Shown: positions 8,404 to 20,559 of the stretch, one piece after another
Position numbering within the stretch: the first letter of the stretch is position 1
Layout of the letters: every line of letters starts with the position of its first letter
NCBI GenBank assembly: GCA_017936545.1
Contig: JAGBFJ010000010.1
Span: 1-64,000, forward strand
Direction: 5' to 3'
Source: Sutterella sp.
GTDB lineage: Bacteria; Pseudomonadota; Gammaproteobacteria; Burkholderiales; Burkholderiaceae_F
DNA: 64,000 nucleotides
Translations under genes and position numbers: made by a program
The notes under the pieces: model-generated
The model's input: only the letters and a program-made list of their open reading frames with translations
Databases searched by the model: none
What the model was told of the DNA's origin: nothing

Positions 8404-9702
8404 ATGACCGCACTTACTGCGCTTGTGCTTGCCTATCTGGCGGGCGTGCTTTGGTACGGCCTGGCGGGCGCCAGGCATGCCGAGAGCAGCCGGACGTTTC
8501 TTACCAACGGCGGCACGACGGGCGCGCTCTTCTGCGCGCTTTCACTGGTGAGCACCATCATCGGCGGCTCGGCGACGCTCGGCATGGGTTCGCTTGCTCA
8601 GAAAACCGGCGCCGCCGCTTTCTGGTGGCTCGGCCTAGGCGCCGTCGGCCTCTTCCTGCACGGACTCATCGCGGCTCCCAAAATTCGTGCGCTGCCCGCC
8701 GTGACGTTGCCCGAGGTGGCGGGTTTTTACGCAGGACGAGCGGCTGAACAATGGTCCGGCGCCATCATTGCCGTCTCCTGGGTCGGCGTGGCGGCGGCGC
8801 AGTTTGTGGCGCTTCATGTGCTTCTCACGACGCTGGCGTCGCCCGCGACGGCGGAAATTCTTTACCTTCTTATTGCGGCCGGCGTGCTGCTGCATACCGC
8901 CCTGGGCGGTCAGAGCGGTGTCATCCGAACCGACGCCGTTCAGGCGGTGCTTCTGGTGGGCGGCTTTTCCGCAGCAGCCCTGTGGCTCCTCTTCTCGCAG
9001 CCGGAAAAGGCGGCTTCGCTGGACTGGGTGCCGTTCAACGAGCGCTTCGGTCTGGGCGACTGGATCCGCATGATGTGCCTGGTCGGGATCACCTACATCG
9101 TCGGCCCCGACATGTTTTCGCGTACGTTTTCGGCTAAAGACGGTGCGACGGCCCGCCGTGCCGCCTGGTGGGCGGCGCCATGCCTGGTCTGGTTCGGCAT
9201 CGCCATCACGCTGCTCGCCATGATGAATCTCGGCGATAAGCAGCCCGTGGCCGGCTGGCTCGCCGAAGGCGCCGTCATGCCCGTGTGGCTCAAGGCAGCG
9301 ATTGCGCTCGGACTCATCAGTGCGCTCTGCGGTACGGTCGACACGGTTCTGCTGTCCGCGTCGGGCATCGTCGAGCGCAATCTTCTCGGAGGCGACAGCA
9401 CGAAGGCCGTTCGTCTGCTGGTGACGCTTTTCGGCATCGGTTCCGCAGCGGTGGTCTATGTGTCGGGCGACATCATCAAACTTCTGCTGACTGCCTATTC
9501 GCTCTATGTGCCGGGCGTGGCGGTTCCTCTCTTCGTTGCACTTTTCGGCCGCGCGGCGCCCGTTCGAGGCAGTCTTTGGCTCGCAGGCGCCGTCCTCGGC
9601 GGACTCGCAGGACTTGCCGGCAGTCTCACGGGAGAAAGCAGCTGGACGATGGCGGGCATTGCGGTCTCGGCTCTTCTTGCTGCCTGGAGTCTTCGCCGCT
9701 GA
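8404..9702 (+). CDS. Sodium:solute symporter family protein
   Basis: 432 aa integral membrane protein with about twelve predicted helices, of the SSS/SLC5 family (LeuT fold). It has an N-terminal substrate-site helix STIIGGSATLGMGSLA, VGITYIVGPDMFSR in the region that carries GP-D/E motifs in this family, and LISALCGTVDTVLLSASGIVERN, where Ser/Thr residues of the sodium site usually lie. It should import an organic solute with sodium across the inner membrane. The substrate cannot be read from sequence, and no catabolic gene lies next to it. At 432 aa it is shorter than most family members (about 480-550). Confidence 0.8.
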   Translation: MTALTALVLAYLAGVLWYGLAGARHAESSRTFLTNGGTTGALFCALSLVSTIIGGSATLGMGSLAQKTGAAAFWWLGLGAVGLFLHGLIAAPKIRALPAVTLPEVAGFYAGRAAEQWSGAIIAVSWVGVAAAQFVALHVLLTTLASPATAEILYLLIAAGVLLHTALGGQSGVIRTDAVQAVLLVGGFSAAALWLLFSQPEKAASLDWVPFNERFGLGDWIRMMCLVGITYIVGPDMFSRTFSAKDGATARRAAWWAAPCLVWFGIAITLLAMMNLGDKQPVAGWLAEGAVMPVWLKAAIALGLISALCGTVDTVLLSASGIVERNLLGGDSTKAVRLLVTLFGIGSAAVVYVSGDIIKLLLTAYSLYVPGVAVPLFVALFGRAAPVRGSLWLAGAVLGGLAGLAGSLTGESSWTMAGIAVSALLAAWSLRR

Positions 9703-9739
9703 GACGGCAGGGCTGAAGGAAGATCATCAGGGACGCAAG

Positions 9740-9771
9740 CAAACGGCCGCGGTTTTCACCGCGGCCGTTTG
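9740..9771. terminator. Bidirectional terminator between symporter gene and leuD
   Basis: Perfect 14-bp inverted repeat (arms 9740-9753 and 9758-9771, CAAACGGCCGCGGT) with a 4-nt loop, placed between convergent genes. Confidence 0.8.
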
Positions 9772-9803
9772 CTGTTTCAGAGAACGATCAGCGATCCGGA
9801 GGA

Positions 9804-10439
9804 TCAGACCGGACAGTCTTTGAGATCACGCACGCTGGGAGCGAGCCAGGCGGGCATTTTGGCTTCGTAGGCGGCGATGGCGTCTTCGTGCTGCAGCGTG
9901 AGCGCCACGGCGTCGAGGCCTTCGAGAAGGCACTTGCGGCGGAACGGATCGAGCGTGAAGGACCAGCTGCGGTCGCCGGCGGTCACGAGGAGCTTTTCCA
10001 GGTCGACCGTGATCTTCATGCCGGGATCGGCGTTGAGAATGCCGAAGAGCTCATCAACTTCCGCTTCAGTGAGCTTCACGAGGAGCAGGCCGTTGCCGAG
10101 CGAGTTGTTGCTGAAGATGTCGGCGAAGGACGACGCGATGATGGCGCGGATGCCGAAGTCGAGAAGCGCCCAAGGCGCGTGTTCGCGGCTCGAGCCGTTG
10201 CCGAAGTTGTGACGCGCGACGAGAATCTGCGCGCCCTGATAGGCGGGCTTGTTGAGCACGAAGTCCGGATTGGGCATCGTTTCCGCAGCGTCGAGATAAC
10301 GGCGCTCATGGAAGAGATGCTTGCCGAAGCCCTTGCGGTCGACGGCGAGCAGGAACTGCTTCGGGATGATCTGGTCGGTGTCGACATTGGACGCGTCAAG
10401 CGGGGCGGCAATGCCGGTCAGTACGGTGAATTTCTGCAT
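9804..10439 (-). CDS. leuD: 3-isopropylmalate dehydratase small subunit
   Basis: 211 aa. LeuD swivel domain with the hallmarks [32 protein letters not shown] and [18 protein letters not shown]. With LeuC it isomerises 2-isopropylmalate to 3-isopropylmalate in leucine synthesis. It lies 10 nt after leuC and ends the leuABCD operon. Confidence 0.96.
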   Translation of the reverse strand: MQKFTVLTGIAAPLDASNVDTDQIIPKQFLLAVDRKGFGKHLFHERRYLDAAETMPNPDFVLNKPAYQGAQILVARHNFGNGSSREHAPWALLDFGIRAIIASSFADIFSNNSLGNGLLLVKLTEAEVDELFGILNADPGMKITVDLEKLLVTAGDRSWSFTLDPFRRKCLLEGLDAVALTLQHEDAIAAYEAKMPAWLAPSVRDLKDCPV

Positions 10440-10449
10440 GACGGATCCT

Positions 10450-11850
10450 TTAGAGAAGTTCGCGGACGTCGGTGATGTGACCCGTGACGGCGGCAGCGGC
10501 CGCCATGGCCGGGCTCATCAGATGAGTGCGGCTGCCGCGGCCCTGACGGCCGACGAAGTTGCGGTTGGACGTGGAGGCGACGCGGGAGCCTTCTTCTGCG
10601 CGGTCGTCGTTCATGGCGAGACACATCGAGCAGCCGGGGAGACGCCATTCGAAGCCGGCTTCAATAAAGATCTTGTCGAGACCTTCCGCCTCGGCCTGGG
10701 CACGCACGGCCATGGAACCGGGAACGGCAAGGGCGCGCACGCCGGGTGCAACCTTGCGGCCCTTCACGACCTTGGCGGCTTCGCGGAAGTCTTCGATGCG
10801 GCCGTTCGTGCAGGAGCCGATGAAGACCGTGTCGATCTTGGCGTCCGTAATGAGCGAGCCGGGTTCAAGACCGATGTAGGCCAGTGCGGCTTCGACGCCG
10901 GCGCGTTCGCCCGGATCGGCGATGTCGGCCGGATTGGGCACGCGGCCCGTCACCGGGCAGGCCTGACCGGGGTTCGTACCCCAGGTCACGTAGGGCACGA
11001 GGTTGGCGGAGTCGATCGTCACTTCCTTGTCAAAGACCGCGTCGGCATCCGTCGGGAGCGTCTTCCAATAGGCGACGGCTTCGTCCCAGGCAGCGCCCTT
11101 CGGCGCAAACGGACGATCCTTCAGATAGGCGAAGGTCGTTTCGTCGGGGGCGATCATGCCGGCCTTAGCGCCGACTTCGATGGCCATGTTGGAAAGCGTC
11201 ATGCGGCCTTCCATGGTGAGGTTAGTGACACCCGAACCTGCAAATTCGATGGCGTGGCCCGTGCCGCCGGCCGTCGTAATCGCGTCGGCGATGGCGAGAA
11301 TGAGGTCCTTGGCATAAACGCCCTTCGGGAGCTTGCCTTCGGCGGTGATGCGCATCGTCTTGAAGCGCTGCTGCTTGAGGGTCTGGGTGGCCATCACGTG
11401 TTCGACTTCGGACGTGCCGATGCCGAAGGCGAGGGCGCCGAAGGCGCCGTGGGTCGCCGTATGTGAGTCGCCGCACACAAGTGTCGTGCCCGGGAGGGTA
11501 AAGCCCGTCTGCGGGCCGATGATGTGCACGATACCCTGACCCGGATGACCGAGGCCGAAGAGCGTGACGCCGAATTCGCCGCAGTTGGAGACGAGCGTCG
11601 TGACCTGCTTCTTGGCCATGGGCGAGCAGACTTCGAGCGTGGCTTCCTGCGTCGAAATGTCATGGTCCATCGTGCCGAGCATCAGATCGGGGCGGCGAAG
11701 CTTGCGGCCCGCTTCACGCAGTCCGGCAAAAGCCTGAGGACTCGTGACTTCATGAATGAGATGACGGTCGATGTAGAGCAGCGGCAGTTCGCCGGGTACT
11801 TCCGTGACGATGTGGGCGTCGTAGACCTTCTGATAAAGCGTACGTCCCAT
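10450..11850 (-). CDS. leuC: 3-isopropylmalate dehydratase large subunit
   Basis: 466 aa aconitase-family enzyme. The three [4Fe-4S] cysteines are visible in IGSCTNGR and further on in [10 protein letters not shown], and [19 protein letters not shown] and [15 protein letters not shown] are family signatures. It forms the active dehydratase with LeuD. It starts 3 nt after the leuB stop and is followed by leuD after 10 nt. Confidence 0.97.
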   Translation of the reverse strand: MGRTLYQKVYDAHIVTEVPGELPLLYIDRHLIHEVTSPQAFAGLREAGRKLRRPDLMLGTMDHDISTQEATLEVCSPMAKKQVTTLVSNCGEFGVTLFGLGHPGQGIVHIIGPQTGFTLPGTTLVCGDSHTATHGAFGALAFGIGTSEVEHVMATQTLKQQRFKTMRITAEGKLPKGVYAKDLILAIADAITTAGGTGHAIEFAGSGVTNLTMEGRMTLSNMAIEVGAKAGMIAPDETTFAYLKDRPFAPKGAAWDEAVAYWKTLPTDADAVFDKEVTIDSANLVPYVTWGTNPGQACPVTGRVPNPADIADPGERAGVEAALAYIGLEPGSLITDAKIDTVFIGSCTNGRIEDFREAAKVVKGRKVAPGVRALAVPGSMAVRAQAEAEGLDKIFIEAGFEWRLPGCSMCLAMNDDRAEEGSRVASTSNRNFVGRQGRGSRTHLMSPAMAAAAAVTGHITDVRELL

Positions 11851-11853
11851 GGT

Positions 11854-14635
<2,782 letters not shown>

Positions 14636-14719
14636 GGTAATCCGTCTTTCTGTCTGATCGTGTTTGAAAATGCAGGGTGCGCGAGCTGCCGGAGCTCTGC
14701 ACAATTCCGATGAAACGTA

Positions 14720-14748
14720 ACTTTATTCCTTTGCAAAAGCTACGTCAA
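14720..14748 (-). promoter_or_regulatory. Sigma70-like promoter of leuABCD
   Basis: On the minus strand: TTGACG (14748-14743), 17-bp spacer, TAAAGT (14725-14720). It lies about 85 nt upstream of the leuA start. A TTTGCAAA palindrome (14730-14737) sits inside the spacer. Confidence 0.65.
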
Positions 14749-14903
14749 TTGCGGATGAGGTCATGTGCCTTTATTTTCAATGAAGTGTATGAATAACAAT
14801 AAAAAACAAAAGATTGCCTAAGATACATTGCCTACGTGGAAAATTTGCAAAGAACCTGATTTTTGCAAAACCATTGACGTGCATCTTCCTTCATTCTTGC
14901 AAA
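14730..14903. repeat. Four TTTGCAAA-type palindromes
   Basis: Copies at 14730-14737, 14844-14851, 14862-14869 (all perfect) and 14896-14903 (CTTGCAAA). Being palindromic and clustered between divergent promoters, they may be operator half-sites or nucleoid-protein sites. The factor is unknown. Confidence 0.45.
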
Positions 14904-14960
14904 AAAACACCTCCCCCAAAATCGCCGATTCGCTTAAGCATGAAAAGGGGGGGCTGCCGT

Positions 14961-14966
14961 TATAAT
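14961..14966 (+). promoter_or_regulatory. -10 element for etfBA
   Basis: Perfect TATAAT about 80 nt before the etfB start. No convincing -35 hexamer is found at normal spacing, so activation by a bound factor upstream is possible. Confidence 0.45.
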
Positions 14967-15046
14967 GACCCGCACGTTTAAACATTCGGAGGCCGCCGCC
15001 GTCCTGGGGGGATGACGGCCGCTTTGTGTTTCCTGGAGTTTTTCTG

Positions 15047-15796
15047 ATGAAGATCCTCGTCGCCGTCAAGCGCGTGGTGGATGCCAAGATCAAGGTGCGT
15101 CCGCTGCCCGACCATTCCGGTGTGGATACCAAGATCGCCAAGATGGCGATGAACCCGTTCGATGAAATCGCCGTTGAAGAGGCCGTCGAACTTCGCGAGG
15201 CCGGCAAGGCCGACGAAGTCGTGGCGGTGACGGTGGGGCCGCTCAAGGCTGTCGACACGCTGCGCGTGGCCATGGCCATCGGAGCGGACCGTTCGATTCA
15301 CGTAAAGACCGACGATGCGCTCGAGCCGCTCGCCGTGGCGAAGGTGCTCAAGGTCCTCGTCGAACGCGAACAGCCGGGGCTGGTGCTTCTCGGCAAGCAG
15401 GCGATCGACGACGACGCCAATCAGACCGGTCAGATGCTGTCGGCGCTCTGCGACATGCCGCTCGGCACCTTTGCGAGCGACATCGGCTTTGAAGACGGCC
15501 GCTGGATCGTCACGCGCGAAACGGACGGCGGCACGCAGACCGTGTCGCTTGCCTCGCCTGCCGTCGTGACTGCGGACCTGCGCCTTGCGGAACCCCGCTA
15601 CGTGACGCTGCCTTCGATGGCCAAGGCCCGCAAGAAGCCGGTTGAAACGATCGAACTGGCTTCGCTTGGTCTTGACACGGCCTCCCGCATCCGGGTGCTT
15701 AGCGTCGACGAGCCTCCCGCCCGCAAGGCCGGCGTGATGGTGGCGAGCGTCGACGAGCTCGTTGAAAAGCTGAAGAACGAAGCGCACGTGCTCTGA
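15047..15796 (+). CDS. etfB: Electron transfer flavoprotein beta subunit
   Basis: 249 aa. It starts MKILVAVKRVVDAKIKVRP at ATG 15047, preceded by CCTGGAG. The ETF-beta signature appears as VLLGKQAIDDDANQTGQMLSALCDMP and the AMP-binding N-terminal region is intact. It forms the soluble ETF heterodimer with EtfA, carrying electrons from acyl-CoA or other dehydrogenases to the quinone pool through ETF dehydrogenase. No partner dehydrogenase lies nearby, so its donor cannot be assigned. Confidence 0.95.
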   Translation: MKILVAVKRVVDAKIKVRPLPDHSGVDTKIAKMAMNPFDEIAVEEAVELREAGKADEVVAVTVGPLKAVDTLRVAMAIGADRSIHVKTDDALEPLAVAKVLKVLVEREQPGLVLLGKQAIDDDANQTGQMLSALCDMPLGTFASDIGFEDGRWIVTRETDGGTQTVSLASPAVVTADLRLAEPRYVTLPSMAKARKKPVETIELASLGLDTASRIRVLSVDEPPARKAGVMVASVDELVEKLKNEAHVL

Positions 15797-15810
15797 GGGG
15801 GATATAGAAA

Positions 15811-16746
15811 ATGACAGCTCTTCTGATTGCCGAACACGACAACGTCACCCTCAAGCCCGCCACGGCTCAGGCGCTTGCCGCCGCACTAGAAATGACCGAT
15901 GCCGTCGACATTCTCGTCGCCGGCAGCAACAGCCAGAGCGTGGCCGAGCAGGCTTCGCGTCTGGCCGGAGTGCGCGGCGTCTACTATGCAGACAGCCCGC
16001 AGCTCGCCCAGGAGTCTCCCGAAGTGCTCGCCAGCCTGGTCTGCTCCGAAGCCGAGGGCTACAGCCACATTCTTTTCGTCGCGAGCTCGGTGGGCAAGTC
16101 CGCCATGCCCCGCGTTGCCGCGCTCCTGGATGTTTCGCCCGTCTCCGACATCGTCGCTGTGAAGGGTCCGAAGACCTTCGTGCGCGGCATTTATGCGGGT
16201 TCGCTCCTTGCCACGGTAGAAGTGTCCGATCCCGTCGTCGTGGCGACCGTCCGCACAACCGCCTTCAAGGCGGCGGGCGAAGGCGCCGAAGCGCCGGTCG
16301 AGGAAGTGATCGCGCCCGACGGTTACGACGGCTCTCGTTTTGTCCGCTTTACCGAAGCCAAGTCCGATCGTCCCGAACTCGTCTCCGCCCGCATCGTCGT
16401 GGCGGGCGGCCGCGGTCTGATCGACGAGGCAGGCTTCAAGGCGCTCGAAGACTTCGCCGACTCGATTGGTGCTGCCGTGGGCGCCACCCGCACGGCGGTG
16501 GACATGGGACTCTGCCCGAACGACTGGCAGGTCGGCCAGACCGGCAAGATGATCGCGCCTGATCTTTATATCGGCGCGGGCATTTCCGGTGCTATTCAGC
16601 ATACGGCCGGCATCAAGGACGCCAAGGTCGTCGTCGCGATCAACAACGATCCCGAAGCGCCGATCTTCGAAGTGGCCGACTACGGTCTGGTGGCTGACGG
16701 CGTGCAGACGCTCAATCAGCTCCGAGAAAAGATCGGTACCCGCTGA
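15811..16746 (+). CDS. etfA: Electron transfer flavoprotein alpha subunit
   Basis: 311 aa. The C-terminal FAD-binding domain is plain: VVAGGRGL, AAVGATRTAVDMG, QVGQTGKMIAPDLYI, GISGAIQHTAGIKDAK and AINNDPEAPIFEVADYGLV. It starts 14 nt after etfB, in the same operon. A GC-rich hairpin with seven T follows the stop. Confidence 0.96.
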   Translation: MTALLIAEHDNVTLKPATAQALAAALEMTDAVDILVAGSNSQSVAEQASRLAGVRGVYYADSPQLAQESPEVLASLVCSEAEGYSHILFVASSVGKSAMPRVAALLDVSPVSDIVAVKGPKTFVRGIYAGSLLATVEVSDPVVVATVRTTAFKAAGEGAEAPVEEVIAPDGYDGSRFVRFTEAKSDRPELVSARIVVAGGRGLIDEAGFKALEDFADSIGAAVGATRTAVDMGLCPNDWQVGQTGKMIAPDLYIGAGISGAIQHTAGIKDAKVVVAINNDPEAPIFEVADYGLVADGVQTLNQLREKIGTR

Positions 16747-16780
16747 TTCCTGTTTCAAAGCAGGGCGGCAGGCCCGATAT

Positions 16781-16813
16781 GCGGCGAGTCCCGGCGGGCC
16801 CGCCGCTTTTTTT
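16781..16813 (+). terminator. Intrinsic terminator of etfBA
   Basis: GCGGCG and CGCCGC arms enclosing the self-complementary CGGCGGGCCCGCCG, followed by seven T. Confidence 0.75.
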
Positions 16814-16854
16814 GCCGGCTGCGGCAGAGGCACAGAAAAACTTGGCTTCTGCGC

Positions 16855-16883
16855 TTGCATGCGAACGTTCTCTGAGATAAAAT
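16855..16883 (+). promoter_or_regulatory. Sigma70-like promoter of the rpsP operon
   Basis: TTGCAT (16855-16860), 17-bp spacer, TAAAAT (16878-16883). The leader to rpsP is about 110 nt. Confidence 0.65.
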
Positions 16884-17001
16884 TCAACGCTTTCGTGAGA
16901 TGCCGAAACCCGGGCATCCCGCAAAGAATTTCTTCCGGCAGCTCCTCGTGACGGGGGCACCGGCATTCAAACCGAACCAATTAGTTCAAGAGGTAAACTC
17001 A

Positions 17002-17253
17002 ATGGTTATCATTCGTCTCGCCCGCGGCGGCTCCAAGAAGCGTCCGTTCTACTCCATCAACGTCTGCGACAGCCGCTGCCGCCGTGACGGCCGTTTCATC
17101 GAACGCATCGGTTACTACAACCCGATGGCTGCCGGTCAGGCCGTCCGCCTCCAGATCAATCAGGAACGTCTCGCCTACTGGCAGAAGAACGGTGCCGGTC
17201 TTTCCGACACGGTCGCCCGTCTCGTCAAGGAAGCCGCCAAGGCTGCCGCCTGA
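17002..17253 (+). CDS. rpsP: 30S ribosomal protein bS16
   Basis: 83 aa, of normal length. [17 protein letters not shown] and [12 protein letters not shown] are diagnostic of bS16. ATG 17002 is preceded by AAGAGG. The longer upstream frame is not part of the protein. It heads rpsP-rimM-trmD-rplS, an order conserved across proteobacteria. Confidence 0.97.
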   Translation: MVIIRLARGGSKKRPFYSINVCDSRCRRDGRFIERIGYYNPMAAGQAVRLQINQERLAYWQKNGAGLSDTVARLVKEAAKAAA

Positions 17254-17465
17254 TTTCCTGAAGGAAATTCGTCTGAGCGCCTGACGTAAAACACGGCGCA
17301 GCAAACCCCGCAAACCCTCAAGTGCGGGCTCGCTCGCAAGCGGTCGTGCCTCTCGTGTCCAGCACATCGTGATCCGTCTGCAGCAACATGAGCCCGGTAT
17401 CTACGCCTGAGTGAATGCGGGGTTTCTTTATGCCTAACTGTCTGAGCGATATTCGGAGTCAAACA

Positions 17466-17984
17466 ATGGACGAGCTCGTTGAACTCGGCCGTACGGCCGG
17501 CGCCTACGGCTTTCGCGGCTGGGTGCGCGTCATTCCCCATGAGTCGGGCGAAGTGCTGCAGAAGGTGAAGACCTGGGTTCTCACCGATCTGAAGGGCACG
17601 AAGACCGTGCTCAGAATCGAAGCCTTCCGCCGTCACGGCGAGGGCTTCATTGCGAAGTGGGAAGGCTGCGACACGAAGGAGCAGGCCGACGCGGCCCGCG
17701 GCCGCGTGTCGGTGGCCAGAGCCGATTTTCCCGATGCCGGCGACGATGCGGTCTGGGCGGTCGATCTGATCGGCTGCCGCGTGGTGAACGGCGACGGCGC
17801 CGAGCTCGGCACGGTGTCGTCCATCGGGTCGAACGGCGCTCAGGACCTGTTGGTCATCGACTGGGAGGCCGTTCCGGGCAAGACCCAGCAGTTCATGATT
17901 CCGCTCGTGAAGGACGTGTATCTGCTGGCGATCGACACCGAAGCGCGCACCGTGACCGTTGACTGGCAGCCCGAGTGGCGCTGA
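17466..17984 (+). CDS. rimM: 16S rRNA processing protein RimM
   Basis: 172 aa from ATG 17466 (MDELVELGRTAGAYGFRGW), with CGGAG 7 nt upstream. Two upstream ATGs in frame lack ribosome sites. The N-terminal RimM beta barrel carries GRTAGAYGFRGWVRV, and the C-terminal PRC-barrel has the VYLLAIDTEARTVTVDW region. It assists maturation of the 30S head, binding uS19. A 212-nt gap with no gene separates it from rpsP. Confidence 0.94.
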   Translation: MDELVELGRTAGAYGFRGWVRVIPHESGEVLQKVKTWVLTDLKGTKTVLRIEAFRRHGEGFIAKWEGCDTKEQADAARGRVSVARADFPDAGDDAVWAVDLIGCRVVNGDGAELGTVSSIGSNGAQDLLVIDWEAVPGKTQQFMIPLVKDVYLLAIDTEARTVTVDWQPEWR

Positions 17985-18000
17985 CGTCCGGAGAACGCTC

Positions 18001-18747
18001 ATGATGCGCTTTGACGTCATCACGCTATTTCCCGAGATTTTCGACTCGGTCACGAAGTGCGGCATCACGGCCCGCGCGATGAAGCGCGGACTCTGGACCT
18101 GCCACACCTGGAATCCCCGCGCAGCCGCAACCGACGTTCACCGCACGGTCGATGACCGTCCGTTCGGCGGCGGTCCGGGCATGGTCATGATGGCCGAGCC
18201 GCTCGCGCAGACGGTCGATATGATCCGTGCCTCGGGAAACCGCGGCCGTGTGATTTCGTTTGCCCCCAACGGCACGCGTCTCACCGATGAGCGCGTTCGG
18301 CGCATGGTAGCCGAAGACGAGGAGGTCGTGCTGATCTGCGGCCGCTACGAAGGCATCGATCAGCGCTTTCTCTCGACCTATGTCGACGAGGTGGTCAGTC
18401 TCGGAGACTTCGTGCTGTCGGGGGGCGAGCTTCCCGCCTGCGCGCTGATGGACGCCGTCGTGAGACAGCTTCCCGGCGCCATCAAGGATCTTTCGGCTTC
18501 CGACGAAAGCTTTGCGACGGGGCTTCTCGATGCGCCGCACTATACGCGTCCCGAGGTCTGGAGGGACATGCCGGTGCCGCCGGTGCTGATGTCCGGCCAC
18601 CATGCCAATATTCAGGCTTGGTCTCGTGAAGAAAGTCTGCGTCTCACCTTGCAAACGCGCCCAGACTTGATTACAATCGCGAATTCTTCCGGCCTTCTCG
18701 GCAAAGCGGATCTGAAATGGCTCCGCGAGCACGGCTGGAAGCACTGA
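18001..18747 (+). CDS. trmD: tRNA (guanine-N1)-methyltransferase
   Basis: 248 aa from the ATGATG at 18001. The SPOUT trefoil-knot motifs are visible: DDRPFGGGPGMVMM, CGRYEGIDQRF and SLGDFVLSGGELPA. It methylates G37 of tRNAs with G36, preventing +1 frameshifting. It starts 16 nt after rimM. Confidence 0.97.
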   Translation: MMRFDVITLFPEIFDSVTKCGITARAMKRGLWTCHTWNPRAAATDVHRTVDDRPFGGGPGMVMMAEPLAQTVDMIRASGNRGRVISFAPNGTRLTDERVRRMVAEDEEVVLICGRYEGIDQRFLSTYVDEVVSLGDFVLSGGELPACALMDAVVRQLPGAIKDLSASDESFATGLLDAPHYTRPEVWRDMPVPPVLMSGHHANIQAWSREESLRLTLQTRPDLITIANSSGLLGKADLKWLREHGWKH

Positions 18748-18831
18748 TATTTTTTAAAAACTATCCATCCTCTCGGCGGCGGGCTCAGGTCCCTCAAATC
18801 AAGCCGCATGACGATGGTTTCGGAGATTGAA

Positions 18832-19200
18832 ATGGATCTGATTCAGATTCTTGAACAGGAAGAAATCGCCCGCGTTTCCGCCGGCAAGACCATCCCCGCT
18901 TTCCGCGCCGGTGACACGGTTGTCGTGAACGTCAACGTTGTTGAAGGTTCCCGCAAGCGCGTCCAGGCCTTCGAAGGCGTCGTGATCGCCCGCCGCAACC
19001 GCGGTCTGAACTCCTCCTTCATCGTCCGCAAGATCTCGAGCGGCGAAGGCGTGGAACGCACGTTCCAGCTCTATGCCCCGACGATCGCTTCCATCGAAGT
19101 GAAGCGCCACGGCGATGTCTGCCGTTCCAAGCTGTACTACCTGCGCGACCGCTCCGGCAAGGCCGCCCGCATCAAGGAACGTCTGGTTCGCAAGAACTAA
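18832..19200 (+). CDS. rplS: 50S ribosomal protein bL19
   Basis: 122 aa from ATG 18832 ([14 protein letters not shown]), with CGGAG spaced correctly. An upstream in-frame ATG at 18808 lacks a site. [41 protein letters not shown] and [19 protein letters not shown] are bL19 signatures. It ends the ribosomal operon. Confidence 0.97.
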   Translation: MDLIQILEQEEIARVSAGKTIPAFRAGDTVVVNVNVVEGSRKRVQAFEGVVIARRNRGLNSSFIVRKISSGEGVERTFQLYAPTIASIEVKRHGDVCRSKLYYLRDRSGKAARIKERLVRKN

Positions 19201-19233
19201 TTTCTTCGCTTTCGAGCAAGGAAATAGACCCGG

Positions 19234-19270
19234 AATCCCTGCTGTCCTCCGCGGACGGCGGGGATTTTTT
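19234..19270 (+). terminator. Intrinsic terminator of the rpsP operon
   Basis: AATCCCTGCTGTCC pairs with GGACGGCGGGGATT (two G-T wobbles), followed by six T. Confidence 0.8.
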
Positions 19271-19275
19271 GTTGG

Positions 19276-19320
19276 TGAAAACGAAAGGCCCGCTACGCAT
19301 TCCGGCAGAGCGGGCCTTCG
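19276..19320 (-). terminator. Intrinsic terminator of the rlmL-type gene
   Basis: Arms CGAAAGGCCCGCT (19282-19294) and AGCGGGCCTTCG (19309-19320). Read leftward, the stem ends in a T-rich tract. Confidence 0.7.
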
Positions 19321-19343
19321 TTCATTTATGAAGGTCGGGACGA

Positions 19344-20539
19344 TCAGTCTTCAGATGTTTCCTCGGCGCGGGGCTTTCTGCGGTTGCTGCCGGCCACCAT
19401 GTCGAAGCGGAAGAAGCGGCATTCAAGCGGACCGTTGAAGAGCACGGTCTTGCGCGATTCCTTGAGGCGCATCTGCTGCGGAAGAGATCGGTCGGAGGTG
19501 AGCATCCAGGCGCTCCAACCGGCGAAATTCGCCTTCAGATTATCGGCGACGTGCTTCATCATCGAGCGGATCGAGGCGCTCTTCGGATTGGACTGTTCGC
19601 CGTAGGGAGGATTGGCGATGAGAAGCCCCGGCGTCATGCCTTCTTCGGGCGCCGCTTCGCGGGCGTCGCCCTGACGGAAGGTCAGACGGCCGTCGTCGAG
19701 CATGGCGCCGAGACCGGCGCGGCGGGCGTTTTCCTCCGCTTTTCCACGACGAGGGACGAAATGTCGCTGCCGGCGATGCGGACCTTAGCATGGCGGTTCA
19801 CGGCAGCGCGGGCGTCCTCCTTGAGGTCTTCCCAGAGGTCAGGATCAAAGCCCTGAAGCTTTTCAAAGGCAAAGCGGCGGTTGAGGCCGGGCGCCATGTT
19901 GGCGGCGATCTGGGCGGCTTCGATGTCGATCGTGCCGGAACCGCAGAACGGGTCGATGAGCGGCTTGGAGGGCGTCCAGCCGGAGAGCATCAGAAGACCG
20001 GCGGCCAGATTTTCCTTGAGGGGCGCTTCGCCGTGCGTGAGTCGCCAGCCGCGCTTGAAGAGCGCTTCTCCGGCGAGGTCAAGATAGAACGTGCAGGTGT
20101 CGTACGTCAGAAAGGCGGCAATGCGCACGTCGGGGTTGTAACGTTCGACGTCGGGACGGCGGCCGGCAAGATCGCGGAAGCGGTCGCAGATGCCGTCCTT
20201 GATGCGGAGCACAGCAAAGTCGATCGATTCGAGCGGGCAGCGCTGGCCCGTGGCGGACACCTTGATCGTGAGATCGGGGCCGAACCACTTTTCCCAGGGG
20301 GTGCGCGCGGCAAAGTCGTAGATGTCGCGGGTATCCCAGTAGGAGGACTCGGCGAGCTTCATGAGGACGCGGCTCGCAAGACGCGACCAGAGGCAGACGG
20401 ACATGGCCGTGACGGCCGTGCCCTGGAAGGAGACGCCGCCCTTGCCGGCGCGGGTGCGTTCGCCGCCCGCACGTTCGATTTCGCCGGAAAGAAGTTCTTC
20501 AAGCCCGAAGGGGCAGACTGCGTAAAAGGAGAGAGCCAT
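19344..20539 (-). pseudogene. rlmL: THUMP-domain 23S rRNA guanine-N2-methyltransferase (RlmL-like), one frameshift
   Basis: The first 267 or so codons (from ATG 20539) encode MALSFYAVCPFGLEELLSGEI, a THUMP region and the SAM-binding LIDPFCGSGTIDIEAAQIA. The end (LLIANPPYGEQ, then MLTSDRSLPQQMRLK) lies in another frame. Adding one G near 19737-19739 makes the text run VEKAEENARRAGLGAMLDD, exactly as expected of the family, for a product of about 398 aa. It matches the N-terminal half of E. coli RlmL (G2445 of 23S rRNA) without the RlmK half. It starts 20 nt after proA. The indel is a lost G in a GG run and may be a sequencing error. Confidence 0.75.
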
Positions 20540-20559
20540 GGAATGTTCTGTCTGATTGG

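Larger units (their letters stand above)
14636..15046. other. Divergent leuA-etfB intergenic region
   Basis: 411 nt, AT-rich in its middle. It holds the leuA promoter, a -10 element for etfB and four TTTGCAAA-type palindromes. I found no leucine-rich leader peptide or clear attenuator ahead of leuA. Confidence 0.6.

Noticed and set aside
18668..18685. FNR-like TTGAT-TACA-ATCGC
   Set aside because: It lies inside the trmD coding region and misses the consensus in the right arm.
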